Source of the DNA: Treponema brennaborense DSM 12168
GTDB taxonomy: Bacteria > Spirochaetota > Spirochaetia > Treponematales > Treponemataceae
Reading direction: 5' to 3'
NCBI RefSeq assembly: GCF_000212415.1
Contig: NC_015500.1
Span: 744,001 to 808,000, forward strand
DNA: 64,000 bases
How positions within the stretch are numbered: the first letter of the stretch is position 1; each line of letters opens with the position of its first letter. Shown in pieces: positions 26,288-36,069 of the stretch. The position numbers were made by a program, and so were the translations under genes. A model generated the notes under the pieces. It did not search any database and had not been told where the DNA came from. It saw nothing but the letters and a program-made list of their open reading frames with translations.

Positions 26288-28693
26288 TTACGTTCCTTGC
26301 CTTCGGATCAGGAAAAAGGCGTTCTGTATTTCCCAATCGAATACGGTGCCGGCCGCGGCAGTTTCGATCAGTTCTTTTATTTCGGTAAGTTCTGCGCCGG
26401 AAAGTGTCTGCGCGAGGTGCGCACCGTATGCGGACGCTTCGGTGTCGAACCATCTGCCGATTTCCGATTCGCTGATACGCCGTTTTTCTGCGAACGGCTG
26501 CGTACTGTATGCAATTGAAAGCGGCGTTGCTCCGTTTTCGGCCGCGGACGGTTCCGCCAGAAGCCGCGCCGCACTTTCGGCGTTCCAGGCGAACAGCGGA
26601 TTCGATTCGTCGGTAAAAAACGATTCTTCGGCGGCGGCCATTTTATCGAGTATCCGTTTATGTTTGTCCGCACGTCCGGCGAGTATCTGATCCCGCACGA
26701 GTGCGCTCAACCGTTGTCCCGAATTGGGAATCTTCTGCGTTACGACGCACTGCCAGCCGTCCGCGAGCCGTGCGGCGGCCCGATACAGCGAATCGGTAAA
26801 ATTCCGGATGCTTTCTGTACTGCCGAACGGATCCCTGAAATACAGCGTGTCGAACAGAATGTCTGCGAATTCGGCAGGCGGAACACTGAACGCACCCGGT
26901 TCGGCCTGTTCCGCGAATACGGCAAGTCTCGGCCGCTCAAGCGGGCCGAGCGTGTGCGCATACTGTTCCAATATCTGTTTGCCTTGAACGCTTCGGCACA
27001 CGCCCGCGGTGATTCCTTCGGGACTGCGCCGGATGCATTCCCAGACGAGCAGTCCGTCGTCGGCGTTCCATATGAAGTTCCGCCCGTGGCGGCTCGGCGC
27101 CGCCAACTGTACGAGCGTGTTCCGTATGACGGACAATAATTCCGCTTTGTTCGAGTCGAGCCGCCTGCGCCAGGCGGTTTGCGCGCGTTCGAGCGTTTTG
27201 TCGGTGCCCGGATCGGCCGGACTGAACGTTAAGTTTTCGGGTGATTTCACCGGTCCTACTCTGAAATGTTCTTTTTGCCACCAATCCGCGATCGGGTTTA
27301 TTTCCTGCAGCGGCAGTCCCGCCGTCTGCATTCGGGTCTGTTCTTCAAGAATCGCCGCGATTTGCAGTTCCCGGCGCGACAGTACGTCTTCTTTAATGGA
27401 TTTTTCATAGCCTTGATCGCTCGGCGTGTAAAAGACACGGCCTGACAATTCGGAAGGCAGGTATTGCTGGGCAACCCAGTGATCCTTGTACGCGTGGGGA
27501 TAAAGATACCCGGCGCCGTGTCCGAATCCTTCTGCATCCCGGCTTGCGTCGCGCAAATGATTCGGTACTTCGGCGTCTTCTTTTTCAACGGCCGCAAGCG
27601 CGTCGAAAAACGCCATCGAACTGTTCGATTTGGGCGCGGTGGCCAAATAGAGCGCCGCGTGGGCCAAATGATAGCGGCCTTCAGGCAGTCCGACGCGGTC
27701 GAACGCGGCGGCGCAGCTTTCAACGACGCCGACGGCGCCCGGATCGGCGAGTCCGGTATCCTCGCAGGCGGAAATCAGCATTCTGCGGAAAATAAAGCCC
27801 GGATCTTCTCCCGCAGCGATCATGCGCGCAAGCCAATACATCGCCGCGTCGGGATCCCGACCGCGCAGACTTTTGATAAACGCGCTGATGATGTCGTAGT
27901 GGTAGTCGCCGTCCCGGTCGTAGAGCACCACTTTACGCTGAATGCTTTCTTCCGCCGTTTCCCGGCTGATGTAAATGGTCTGTCCGTCCGGCGGTTCCGG
28001 CGGCGTCGCGTCCGGCTGCCATTTCTGCGGCGTCGTTTCTACGGCGAGTTCCAGCGCGTTGAGCAGACTGCGTGCGTCTCCGTTCGCCGTTTCGATCAAA
28101 TGTTCAAGCGCACCGTCTTCAAAGACGACGTTCCATCTCCCGTAGCCGCGCTCCTTATCGGAAAGCGCCATGCGCGCCGCTTTTTCCAAATCGGCTTGTT
28201 CCAGCGGTTTCAGCTGAAAGACGCGGCTTCTGCTCACGAGCGCTTTATTTACTTCAAAAAAGGGATTTTCGGTCGTCGCGCCGACGAGGATTATCGTGCC
28301 GTTTTCCACCCACGGAAGCAGCGCGTCCTGCTGGGAACGGTTCCAGCGATGAACTTCATCCACGAATAAAATGGTACGGCGGCCGTATAATTTGTAATGC
28401 TGTTCGGCCTGCGCAATGGAATCGCGGATGTTCTGAACGCCGGTGAGAACGGCGTTCAGCGTGATGAAATTGCTTTTGGTATGATTGGCGATGACCCGGG
28501 CGAGGGTCGTTTTACCGGTTCCCGGCGGTCCGTAAAAAATGGCGGACGTAAGTTGGTCGGCGGCTATCGCCCGACGCAGTAAACGACCTTTGCCGACGAT
28601 ATGATCCTGCCCGATGTATTCGTCGAGTGTTCTCGGCCGCATACGCGCGGCAAGCGGTTCTTTGGCACCTTGTCTGCTGTCGAATAAGTCCAT
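26288..28693 (-). CDS. rarA: RarA/MgsA AAA+ ATPase fused to an extra C-terminal domain
   Basis: 801 residues, about twice the usual RarA. Residues 1-420 are a normal RarA/Mgs[20 protein letters not shown], Walker [12 protein letters not shown], Walker [11 protein letters not shown], sensor [12 protein letters not shown], and the MgsA C-terminal [17 protein letters not shown] ... [18 protein letters not shown]. RarA acts at stalled replication forks. Residues about 430-801 form an added domain with a [14 protein letters not shown] motif and [19 protein letters not shown], vaguely like a degenerate Rossmann methyltransferase fold; its function is unknown. Similar long RarA proteins are annotated in other treponemes. 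It lies 21 bases after the lipoprotein gene and is followed at once by the small membrane protein. Confidence 0.92.
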   Translation of the reverse strand: MDLFDSRQGAKEPLAARMRPRTLDEYIGQDHIVGKGRLLRRAIAADQLTSAIFYGPPGTGKTTLARVIANHTKSNFITLNAVLTGVQNIRDSIAQAEQHYKLYGRRTILFVDEVHRWNRSQQDALLPWVENGTIILVGATTENPFFEVNKALVSRSRVFQLKPLEQADLEKAARMALSDKERGYGRWNVVFEDGALEHLIETANGDARSLLNALELAVETTPQKWQPDATPPEPPDGQTIYISRETAEESIQRKVVLYDRDGDYHYDIISAFIKSLRGRDPDAAMYWLARMIAAGEDPGFIFRRMLISACEDTGLADPGAVGVVESCAAAFDRVGLPEGRYHLAHAALYLATAPKSNSSMAFFDALAAVEKEDAEVPNHLRDASRDAEGFGHGAGYLYPHAYKDHWVAQQYLPSELSGRVFYTPSDQGYEKSIKEDVLSRRELQIAAILEEQTRMQTAGLPLQEINPIADWWQKEHFRVGPVKSPENLTFSPADPGTDKTLERAQTAWRRRLDSNKAELLSVIRNTLVQLAAPSRHGRNFIWNADDGLLVWECIRRSPEGITAGVCRSVQGKQILEQYAHTLGPLERPRLAVFAEQAEPGAFSVPPAEFADILFDTLYFRDPFGSTESIRNFTDSLYRAAARLADGWQCVVTQKIPNSGQRLSALVRDQILAGRADKHKRILDKMAAAEESFFTDESNPLFAWNAESAARLLAEPSAAENGATPLSIAYSTQPFAEKRRISESEIGRWFDTEASAYGAHLAQTLSGAELTEIKELIETAAAGTVFDWEIQNAFFLIRRQGT

Positions 28694-28714
28694 CGCCGCC
28701 GCACGCCGTCCCGT

Positions 28715-29641
28715 TTATTCGCGGTTCCAGGTGCCCCGGCTTTCGTAATATCCCCAGAGCCCGTTGACTTTTGAATATGTAGAACCGGTCATGACGGTCG
28801 TCGCGTAGACCGCTTCGTACGAGGTTGTATCCAAAGTATATTTCGTTGCGTATACGGCGTACGTCTCATAGGATTTCAGCGTGGAACTGACGTTGGATCC
28901 GGGAACGTCGGCCGTAGAACCGGTGAGCGTTCCGTCCGTCTTCAAAGTCAATTTTTTTACGCCCGCCGCCGTTCCCGCGTACAGGCAGTCCGCTTTGGGC
29001 GAGTACGTCAGCGAGTACACCTCCGCGTCGAGCGTCGTCGTGTTCGTTCCGTCGCTGACGGTTTTCTTGCTGCCGTCCAGCGTGTACGTTTTTGAATCCG
29101 CCGTGTTGCCCGCTTCGACGACGTGCGACGTAACGGCCGTGGTTGCGGCGATCGTCGCTTCGGAAAGCGTAAAAAACGATTCCGTATCGTTGCCTTTCGC
29201 TTTTCCCTTGACGTACGCATTGCCGTTGTTGTCGCTGAAAATGGTCGTTATGGAGCCGAGCGTTCCGCTCCAGTCGTCGATTTCAGTCCAGTCGGCGGCG
29301 TCGTCTGAATAAAAGAGTTCTGATTCTGAATTGAGTGCGTATAAATACGTACTGTTCGCGGCGAGCTTTATTATATTGCCGCTCGGAGAGGTAACCTCGG
29401 CCCAGCCGCGCAGGACGTTTTTAGCTTTGGCGTAGATTCTGCCGTCGGTCGCGTAAATTTTATCCTTAAACGCAACTATGCTGAAAACGCTGCCTTTGAT
29501 TACGGCGTCTTCCAGTTCCGTTTCGTCTTCTATCTGAGAAAATATGGTTTCCTGCTGGCAGCCGGAAATTGCGGTAATAGTAATCAGTATCAGCAGCACC
29601 GGCAGCAGTGTGCGCACGGTAAATCGGTTGTTTTTTTTCAT
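28715..29641 (-). CDS. Predicted lipoprotein with Asp-box-like repeats
   Basis: 308 residues. I start it at ATG 29641 with AAGGAA about 9 bases upstream; the frame runs 26 codons further, but without a signal sequence. MKKNNRFTV plus a hydrophobic stretch ends in the lipobox-like AISGC. The mature part contains several YALNSESELFYSDDAADWTEI-like segments that recall the Asp-box repeats of beta-propellers such as Ycf48, and many Thr/Ser-rich strands. It is Ser/Thr-rich with no enzymatic motif. It follows the outer-membrane barrel gene after 13 bases, so the two may be a surface complex (inference). Confidence 0.7.
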   Translation of the reverse strand: MKKNNRFTVRTLLPVLLILITITAISGCQQETIFSQIEDETELEDAVIKGSVFSIVAFKDKIYATDGRIYAKAKNVLRGWAEVTSPSGNIIKLAANSTYLYALNSESELFYSDDAADWTEIDDWSGTLGSITTIFSDNNGNAYVKGKAKGNDTESFFTLSEATIAATTAVTSHVVEAGNTADSKTYTLDGSKKTVSDGTNTTTLDAEVYSLTYSPKADCLYAGTAAGVKKLTLKTDGTLTGSTADVPGSNVSSTLKSYETYAVYATKYTLDTTSYEAVYATTVMTGSTYSKVNGLWGYYESRGTWNRE

Positions 29642-29654
29642 ATTTTTGGGTTCC

Positions 29655-30242
29655 TTAAAAATGATAACGCGCGGTGAGCGCAACGTCCATGATGATTCCG
29701 GTGTAATTTTTGGAAGCATCTTTGCACCACTGCGGCATGATGTAGAGACCGGCGTTCAGTCCGAACGACCAGCTCGGTGAATAGCGGAAAAAAGCGCCGA
29801 TTTCCGGTTTTACCACCAAACCGAAGTACATGTCGTTTATGTAATTTTCAAATGCTCCGCCGATTCCGAACGAAATGGGAAATTCGAATTTGTGGAACGC
29901 GGGCTGATACATTACTTTGAGCATCAAGGGAATGAACGTAAAAATGTTTTCGCCGACGGTCGTCATATACGCAAAACTGGCGTCGCCGCCGACTGCGAAT
30001 GAACTGTTAATAAATCGCATGTAGCCGAGCGTGCCGGAGCCGCCTAAATGGAGCTGCTGTATTGCGGGTTTGAAAGGAACGTTGAGCATCAGGCCGATTT
30101 TTATGAATTGATCACCTTTTTGGTTCATCTTATAAACGAACGTATCTTCCTTTTGCGGTGTTTCCGGAACGGCTTGTTCCTGGGCACATAAAAAACCGCT
30201 TGTCAGCATAAGCGTACATATCAGCAAACAAACATGCTTCAT
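29655..30242 (-). CDS. Small outer-membrane beta-barrel protein (OmpW-like)
   Basis: 195 residues. A signal peptide ends at GFLCAQ. Amphipathic strands with aromatic ends follow (FIKIGLMLNVPF, TLGYMRFINSSFAVGG, FPISFGIGGAFENY), and the last residues are VALTARYHF, with the terminal Phe recognised by the barrel assembly machinery. Size and pattern fit the 8-stranded OmpW-like proteins described in treponemes (TP0733-type); as I recall, that gene also neighbours folD in T. pallidum, as it does here. GAGGAAT precedes ATG 30242. It heads a minus-strand operon with the lipoprotein, rarA and the small membrane protein. Confidence 0.72.
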   Translation of the reverse strand: MKHVCLLICTLMLTSGFLCAQEQAVPETPQKEDTFVYKMNQKGDQFIKIGLMLNVPFKPAIQQLHLGGSGTLGYMRFINSSFAVGGDASFAYMTTVGENIFTFIPLMLKVMYQPAFHKFEFPISFGIGGAFENYINDMYFGLVVKPEIGAFFRYSPSWSFGLNAGLYIMPQWCKDASKNYTGIIMDVALTARYHF

Positions 30243-30399
30243 AATTCCTCACTGGTAGCAAAAAAAATTGAAATCCTATATAGTAGTACTATACCGTATT
30301 TAGCCGGTTAAGGGAAGTATTTTTCCTTGCCGCCGGTAAAACAATACATAAACAATAAAACGGAGCGGCGGTTACAGGCCGCACAGAGCAGGGGGTCGT

Positions 30400-31278
30400 A
30401 TGAGTGCACAAGTTATCGACGGTTTTTCAATTGCGCAGGACGTGCGCGCACAGGCGGCGAAAGAAGCTTCCTGTTTGAAATCGTGCGGCGTTACGCCGTG
30501 TCTGGCGGTCGTGCTTGTCGGTGAAAATCCGGCGAGCGTTTCATACGTGACCGGAAAAGAAAAAGCGCTTGCCGAAGCGGGCATGGAAGGCCGCGACATA
30601 CGGCTTCCCGCCGAAACGACCGAAGCGCAGCTGCTCGATCTGATAACCGACTTGAACGCCGATTCGGCCGTTCACGGTATTTTGGTGCAGCTGCCGCTGC
30701 CCGGTCATATCGACGAAGATAAAATCATCATGGCGATCAAGCCCGAAAAAGACGTGGACGGTTTCCATCCGGTAAACGTGGGCAATATGATGATCGGCCG
30801 CAAATCGTATCTGCCGTGTACGCCGCACGGCGTTTTGGTGTTGCTTAAAACGATGCATATCGAAACCGCCGGTGCGCACGCCGTTATCGTGGGACGCTCG
30901 AATATCGTGGGTAAACCGCTGGGCGTGCTGCTCGTGCGCAAGGAATACAACGCGACGGTAACGTTCTGTCACACCGGCACGAAAGACCTCGCGTCGTACA
31001 CCCGCCGGGCGGATATACTGATAGCCGCCGCCGGACGGCCGAACGTGATTACCGCCGATATGATCAAACCCGGCGCCGCGGTGATTGACGTGGGTGTCAA
31101 CCGGATCCCCGACGCTTCAAAAAAAAGCGGTTTCAGGCTGTGCGGCGACGTGGATTTTGAAGCGGCTAAAGAAGTGGCGTCTTTTATCACGCCGGTTCCG
31201 CGCGGCGTCGGGCCGATGACGATCGCCATGCTCATGATGAACACGGTGGAAGCGGCGCGCGCCGCCTGCAAAAAATGA
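30400..31278 (+). CDS. folD: Bifunctional methylenetetrahydrofolate dehydrogenase/cyclohydrolase
   Basis: 292 residues, the usual FolD size. It interconverts 5,10-methylene-, methenyl- and 10-formyl-tetrahydrofolate. The catalytic [15 protein letters not shown] (Tyr and Lys), [32 protein letters not shown], the NADP loop [13 protein letters not shown] (seen as [13 protein letters not shown]) and [12 protein letters not shown] are all present. GGGGG precedes ATG 30400. It supplies formyl groups for purine synthesis, of which the later operon here is part. folE2 follows after 10 bases. Confidence 0.97.
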   Translation: MSAQVIDGFSIAQDVRAQAAKEASCLKSCGVTPCLAVVLVGENPASVSYVTGKEKALAEAGMEGRDIRLPAETTEAQLLDLITDLNADSAVHGILVQLPLPGHIDEDKIIMAIKPEKDVDGFHPVNVGNMMIGRKSYLPCTPHGVLVLLKTMHIETAGAHAVIVGRSNIVGKPLGVLLVRKEYNATVTFCHTGTKDLASYTRRADILIAAAGRPNVITADMIKPGAAVIDVGVNRIPDASKKSGFRLCGDVDFEAAKEVASFITPVPRGVGPMTIAMLMMNTVEAARAACKK

Positions 31279-31288
31279 GCTGCCGGCC

Positions 31289-32125
31289 ATGATAGATATC
31301 CAAAATCAAACCGACACCCGCGACGTTCCGCTGAAAAAAGTCGGCGTGCGGGGCTTGAAATATCCGGTACAGGTTCTGGACAAGCGCCGGAAAACGCAGA
31401 CGACCAGCGCCGTTGCGGATTTATTCGTAGACCTGCCGCATCATTTTAAGGGAACGCACATGAGCCGCTTTATCGAGATATTTCACGCGTATCACACGGA
31501 CGTGTCCATGAAGCGTTTCCTTGCCATGCTGAACGAAATCCGCTGCAAACTCGACGCCGAATGCGCGTTCGGCACGCTGACGTTTCCGTTCTTTATAGAA
31601 AAAAACGCGCCGGTTTCCGGTCAGCCGGGGATGATGTCGTACGAATGCACGTACGAAGGTTCCGTTTCCGGAACCGGAAGCAGCTTTTTCGTGTCGGTAG
31701 CGGTTCCCGTAACGACCGTCTGTCCGTGTTCAAAAGCAATCAGCGACCGCGGTGCGCACAATCAGCGCGGCGTCGTCCGGGTTAAATTGCAGAGTTCGGC
31801 CTTTTTCTGGATAGAAGACGTCATCGCGCTGGTGGAAGCCGCCGCTTCTTCCGGATTGTATTCGATACTGAAACGCAGCGATGAGAAATTCGTTACCGAA
31901 GCGGCGTACGATAATCCGCGGTTCGTAGAAGACGTTGTTCGGGAAGTGTACATCGCGCTCCGCAATTTCCGGGTCGGCGATTCTCGGGACGCAAACGCGC
32001 CGCTTTCCGAAACCGCCGGACGCAAAACCGGTACCGCCGCTTTCCGCTGGTTCAGCGTAGAAGCGGAGAATTTTGAAAGTATCCACAATCACAATGCGTA
32101 CGCCTATACCGAATTCGACGGCTGA
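31289..32125 (+). CDS. folE2: GTP cyclohydrolase FolE2 (type IB)
   Basis: 278 residues. It forms dihydroneopterin triphosphate from GTP, the first step of folate or queuosine-precursor synthesis. It has the FolE2 N-terminal VGVRGLKYPVQVLDK, the metal Cys/Glu region PVTTVCPCSKAISDRGAHNQRG, and the ending NHNAYAY. Type IB enzymes can use metals other than Zn, for example Mn. It lies 10 bases after folD and 7 bases before the radical SAM gene, so one transcript is likely. Confidence 0.95.
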   Translation: MIDIQNQTDTRDVPLKKVGVRGLKYPVQVLDKRRKTQTTSAVADLFVDLPHHFKGTHMSRFIEIFHAYHTDVSMKRFLAMLNEIRCKLDAECAFGTLTFPFFIEKNAPVSGQPGMMSYECTYEGSVSGTGSSFFVSVAVPVTTVCPCSKAISDRGAHNQRGVVRVKLQSSAFFWIEDVIALVEAAASSGLYSILKRSDEKFVTEAAYDNPRFVEDVVREVYIALRNFRVGDSRDANAPLSETAGRKTGTAAFRWFSVEAENFESIHNHNAYAYTEFDG

Positions 32126-32132
32126 GCGGCGG

Positions 32133-33968
32133 ATGCGCGTACTTCTGGTGGGACTCGGTACCCGATATAATCACGTCAATCTTGCCGTCCGGACGATTGC
32201 GGCGTACGTGAACGCGTATCTCACTCCCGAAGAACTCGGCTGCTGTTCCGTTTCGTACGCCGAATGGCCGGTTTCTACGCCGCTGCTCGATTTGCTGAGC
32301 GCAATCAGCCGGTACGAACCTGACGCGGTGCTGTTTTCCGTATACATCTGGAACAGAACCGCCGCGCTCGACGCTGCGGCGGAACTGCCGAAAATCGTTC
32401 CCGGCGTGATTATCGGCGTCGGCGGGCCCGAAGTGTCGTATTGTGCCGAATCGCTGCTGCCGCTGCATCGCAGCGTCGATTTCGTCATGTCCGGAGAAGG
32501 TGAAAACACCGTGCTCGACGTGTGCCGGCTGCTCGTGCGCTGTAAAGCCAGTCGCATGCGGAGCGATTTGCGGCGTTCGTTTTTGGAAGCGCTGGTAAAG
32601 CAGCCCGTAATCGGAACTTTTTTCCGGAGTGAAAGCGGCGTCGTTTCGGGCGGGGAGCGCAGCGTTATCGGCGATCTGGCTCTCATTCCGTTTCCGTACC
32701 GAAGCGCGGACGGTTCGCTGAGTGCGGACGTCGATCCCGATCACCGCATCATCTATTACGAATCGTCGCGCGGCTGCCCGTTCCGCTGCTCGTATTGTCT
32801 TTCTTCCATAGATAAATCCGTGCGGTTCGCGCCGCTGGAACGCGTTTTTGCCGATTTACAGTTTTTTCTGGATGCGGGCTGCCGTCTCGTCAAATTCACC
32901 GATAGGACGTTCAATTTGGACGAGCAGCGATATCTGGCGATTTGGCAGTATATCATCGATCATCACAACGGCAAAACGGTGTTCCATTTTGAAATCGCGG
33001 CGCAACATCTTTCCGACGCCGCGCTCCGGCTGCTGCGTCTCGTTCCGGACGGAGCGATGCAGTTTGAAATCGGTATCCAGAGTATTCATCCGGAAACGCT
33101 CGCGCAAGCGGGACGCCCGTGTGATCCCGAGCGGCTTGCGGCCGTGATTCGGCGGATTCCCCGGCAGATTCACGTACATTTGGATTTGATCGCGGGATTG
33201 CCGTACGAAAACTTTGCGCAGTTTTCCCGCTCTTTCGATTATACCGCCGCGCTCAAGCCTGATATGATCCAGCTCGGTTTTTTGAAGATTTTATCGGGAA
33301 CGGCGATGGAAACGTTCGCAAAGCGGCAGCCCGGATACGAATGGCTTTCTTCCGCGCCGTACGAAGTGCTTTCCACTCCCGACATGCCGTACGCGGATTT
33401 GCTGCGCCTGAAGAACATCGAGCGCCTGACCGATTCGTATTACAATTCCGGCTCGTATTCGTATACGGTAGCGTATCTGGCGGAACGGCGGGTATCTCTG
33501 TTCGCGTTTTTTACGGAATTGGCAGACCATTTTGAAAACCGCGGTTTGTTCGGCGGATTGCATAAAAGTACGGACGAGGCCGCTTTTCTGTTCGATTTTT
33601 GTACCGGAGACGCTGCGTGCCTTTCCGCGCTCGATCGGACGGTACTGAGTGAACTGCTGCGATTCGATTTTATCCGGCGTGAAAAAGCGGGCAGTTTTCC
33701 TTCTTGGTATCGACGCCGGTACGACAAAGCCGCGCACAACGAAGCCGTCCGCCGCCATACGGAGATTGCAAGCACGCGCGAAACGTTCGCAGCGACCGAT
33801 TACGAGGAATTCCTGATACATCCGGAAACGTACGAACCGGTTCCGGGCGGGTTCCGCGTGCTGTTCGTATACCCGCCGCGCGGCGGCCGTTCCGAAATCC
33901 GGCTGAAAACGGAGGCTTCGTCCGTGAAAGACCGGCGCGTCCGCTGGATTGCCGTGTCGGAACCGTGA
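32133..33968 (+). CDS. B12-binding radical SAM protein (DUF4080 type)
   Basis: 611 residues from ATG 32133. The N-terminal ~135 residues form a cobalamin-binding-like domain (LLVGLGTRYNHVNLAVRTIAAYV, GPEVSYCAESLLP). The radical SAM cluster is C215-x3-C219-x2-C222 in SSRGCPFRCSYCLSS. The C-terminal ~250 residues contain the DUF4080-like region (YADLLRLKNIERLTDSYYNSG). The reaction is unknown; members are predicted methyltransferases or oxidoreductases. The DXH cobalamin motif is not evident, so B12 may not be ligated through His. The gene is coupled to folE2. Confidence 0.9.
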   Translation: MRVLLVGLGTRYNHVNLAVRTIAAYVNAYLTPEELGCCSVSYAEWPVSTPLLDLLSAISRYEPDAVLFSVYIWNRTAALDAAAELPKIVPGVIIGVGGPEVSYCAESLLPLHRSVDFVMSGEGENTVLDVCRLLVRCKASRMRSDLRRSFLEALVKQPVIGTFFRSESGVVSGGERSVIGDLALIPFPYRSADGSLSADVDPDHRIIYYESSRGCPFRCSYCLSSIDKSVRFAPLERVFADLQFFLDAGCRLVKFTDRTFNLDEQRYLAIWQYIIDHHNGKTVFHFEIAAQHLSDAALRLLRLVPDGAMQFEIGIQSIHPETLAQAGRPCDPERLAAVIRRIPRQIHVHLDLIAGLPYENFAQFSRSFDYTAALKPDMIQLGFLKILSGTAMETFAKRQPGYEWLSSAPYEVLSTPDMPYADLLRLKNIERLTDSYYNSGSYSYTVAYLAERRVSLFAFFTELADHFENRGLFGGLHKSTDEAAFLFDFCTGDAACLSALDRTVLSELLRFDFIRREKAGSFPSWYRRRYDKAAHNEAVRRHTEIASTRETFAATDYEEFLIHPETYEPVPGGFRVLFVYPPRGGRSEIRLKTEASSVKDRRVRWIAVSEP

Positions 33969-33984
33969 CGGAACCGTGTCGGTG

Positions 33985-34049
33985 GAATGCGGCTGCCGCA
34001 GTTTGACTGCAGCCGCCGCCGTTGAGTGCAGCTGCCACAGTTTGAGTGC
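33985..34049. repeat. Short imperfect tandem repeat before miaB
   Basis: Two 26-base units (33985-34010 and 34024-34049) match at 22 of 26 positions with a 39-base period. They lie in the rSAM/miaB gap, just upstream of the likely miaB promoter. A preceding ggaaccgtg is also doubled at 33960-33978. Confidence 0.7.
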
Positions 34050-34095
34050 CGCCTCTATGTTTGCATGTTCCGCGCTTTTTCGGTATACTCGCCGT

Positions 34096-35508
34096 ATGAC
34101 GTATTTTTTTGAAACGTACGGCTGCCAGATGAATAAAGCGGAATCGGCTTCGTTGGAACAACTGCTGATTGCCCGCGGCTGGACAGCGTCGGATACTCCC
34201 GAATCGGCTGATATGGCTATCATCAACACCTGTTCCGTGCGGGCTACCGCGGAAAACCGGATTTTCGGCCGATTGGGATGGTTTTCCGCTTTGAAAGCGG
34301 TGCGTTCCGGCAGCAAGGACGCAAAAAACGCTTCGTTCCCGGACGCCGCGCGTGAATTCGCTTCCGGCCGGCCGCCGCTGACGCTTGTGGTTACCGGCTG
34401 CATGGCCGAACGACTTTTGGATTCCCTGCAAAAACAGTATCCGGTGATCGATTACGTTGTCGGAAATTTCCAAAAGCAGCATTTTCAGGATATCATCGAT
34501 GCGGTGGAACAGCAGCGCGCTCCGTTCGTCGTGGACGAAGAACCCGTGTATTCGTTTGCGCCGGTATCGTGGGAGCCGGGCGCGTTTACCGCGTTCGTGC
34601 CGATCATGCACGGCTGCAACAATTTTTGCACGTACTGTATCGTTCCGTACGTGCGGGGCAGGGAAGTGTCCCGCTCTCCCGCCGACATCCTGAGCGAACT
34701 CGATCAGCTTTCGGCTCACAACGTGCGCGAAATCACGCTGCTCGGGCAGAACGTCAATTCGTACCGCTGGGACTGCAATGCGGAAACCGGTGCTGCTGAA
34801 ACCGGCGATTCCGCCGTGGATTTTCCGGCGCTGGTGCAGCTGATCGCGGATCATCTGCGAAAAACCGCTTCGCCGATCGGCTGGGTGCGTTTTATGTCGA
34901 GCCATCCCAAAGATCTTTCAGACCGGCTGATCGACGTCATCGCGCGCGAGCCGGTGTTGTGCCGCCACATTCATCTGCCCGTTCAGCACGGATCGTCCGA
35001 CGTCCTCAGGCGGATGAACCGCCGGTATACCCGCGAGCAGTATCTCGATTTGGTGTCCCGGATCCGGACGAAACTGCCGGACGCATCGCTGACGACCGAT
35101 ATTCTGATCGGTTTTCCCGGCGAAAACGACGCCGACTTCGAGCAGACCGTTTCACTGATGGAGTCGGTGCGGTATCAGGCCGCGTATATGTACTATTATA
35201 ATCCCCGCGAGGGCACTCCCGCCGCGGAGTACGACGGACAGATTCCGCTTGAAACGAAGAAATCACGTCTCAAACGTATTATCGATATGCAGCTGGAAAT
35301 TACCCGTGCGGAAACGGCGAAGCGTCTGGGTTCCACGGTAAAAGTGCTTGCCGAAAGCGTGTCGCGCGATAATCCCGGCGAATTGCTCGGTAAAACGGAA
35401 CAGGACGAGCGCGTCGTGTTCGCCGCTCCCCGCTCGTGCATCGGCACGTTCGTACAGGTACTGCTGGTCGAATTGACGGGTAATACCATCCGTGGTATAG
35501 TGAAATAA
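34096..35508 (+). CDS. miaB: tRNA-2-methylthio-N6-dimethylallyladenosine synthase
   Basis: 470-residue methylthiotransferase acting on A37 of tRNAs. It binds two Fe-S clusters: the auxiliary cluster through C10, C46 and C102, and the radical SAM cluster through C174, C178 and C181 (GCNNFCTYC). A C-terminal TRAM domain follows (about 400-470). The N-terminus ETYGCQMNKAES points to MiaB rather than RimO. Two low-complexity insertions are visible at about 69-94 (SGSKDAKNAS) and 227-242 (CNAETGAAETGDSA). No Shine-Dalgarno sequence precedes ATG 34096; TATACT (34084-34089) is exactly 6 bases away, with TTGCAT 17 bases before it. Confidence 0.95.
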   Translation: MTYFFETYGCQMNKAESASLEQLLIARGWTASDTPESADMAIINTCSVRATAENRIFGRLGWFSALKAVRSGSKDAKNASFPDAAREFASGRPPLTLVVTGCMAERLLDSLQKQYPVIDYVVGNFQKQHFQDIIDAVEQQRAPFVVDEEPVYSFAPVSWEPGAFTAFVPIMHGCNNFCTYCIVPYVRGREVSRSPADILSELDQLSAHNVREITLLGQNVNSYRWDCNAETGAAETGDSAVDFPALVQLIADHLRKTASPIGWVRFMSSHPKDLSDRLIDVIAREPVLCRHIHLPVQHGSSDVLRRMNRRYTREQYLDLVSRIRTKLPDASLTTDILIGFPGENDADFEQTVSLMESVRYQAAYMYYYNPREGTPAAEYDGQIPLETKKSRLKRIIDMQLEITRAETAKRLGSTVKVLAESVSRDNPGELLGKTEQDERVVFAAPRSCIGTFVQVLLVELTGNTIRGIVK

Positions 35509-35629
35509 CCGTGTTCCGCCGTCGGATAAAAAAGGCGGCGGCGCGTTCGATCCTGCGATACGCCTGAACTGCGACTGTTTCGGTTGTTCGGCGTTCGGTT
35601 CGGTTCGCGTCCGTTTATGGAGGATTTTC

Positions 35630-36058
35630 ATGCCGTGGAGACTTATTTCGTTTATCGTCTGCCTGATTCTGATAACCATTTTTGCCGGTTTCAATTTGGA
35701 TAACAAATGTAATATTTCGTTCGGATTTACCGTTTTGCCCAATATCCCGATTTTTCTGAGTCTGATGGCGTCTTTCCTGATAGGCGTCGTCGTGATGCTT
35801 CCTTTTACGTTCGGAAAACGGCGTAAAGATCGCCGTTCGCAGCCGGGGGCGTCCGCCGTGCCGAACGAGGCGGGCAAATCGTCTGCTGCGGGCAAACCGT
35901 CTGTCGCCGGCAAAGCGACGGCTAAGACGCCGGTAGTTAAAACGTCGGCTGCTGCTAAAAAAGCGCCGCCGCAGCAAAATACGTCGTTTCCCGACGGTTC
36001 CAAAGCGGACGGTTCCAAGCCGTCCGCTGCCGGCAGTCAGCCGAAATCCGGGTTATAG
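35630..36058 (+). CDS. LapA-domain membrane protein with low-complexity tail
   Basis: 142 residues. The first 65 residues are a LapA-type domain: a helix (LISFIVCLILITIFAGFNLDN), a short strand segment (CNISFGFTVLPNIPIFLS), and a second helix (LMASFLIGVVVMLPFTFG). A cytoplasmic basic stretch (KRRKDRRSQ) and a Lys/Ala/Ser/Pro-rich tail follow. The function of LapA proteins in this context is unknown. GGAGG precedes ATG 35630. The SPOR gene follows after 11 bases. Bases 35509-35629 hold no recognisable gene. Confidence 0.8.
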   Translation: MPWRLISFIVCLILITIFAGFNLDNKCNISFGFTVLPNIPIFLSLMASFLIGVVVMLPFTFGKRRKDRRSQPGASAVPNEAGKSSAAGKPSVAGKATAKTPVVKTSAAAKKAPPQQNTSFPDGSKADGSKPSAAGSQPKSGL

Positions 36059-36069
36059 GAGCACTGTCC

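Noticed and set aside
29155..30242. Lipoprotein start at 29719
   Set aside because: That start lies inside the outer-membrane barrel gene and lacks a signal peptide; ATG 29641 has AAGGAA upstream and a proper signal sequence.
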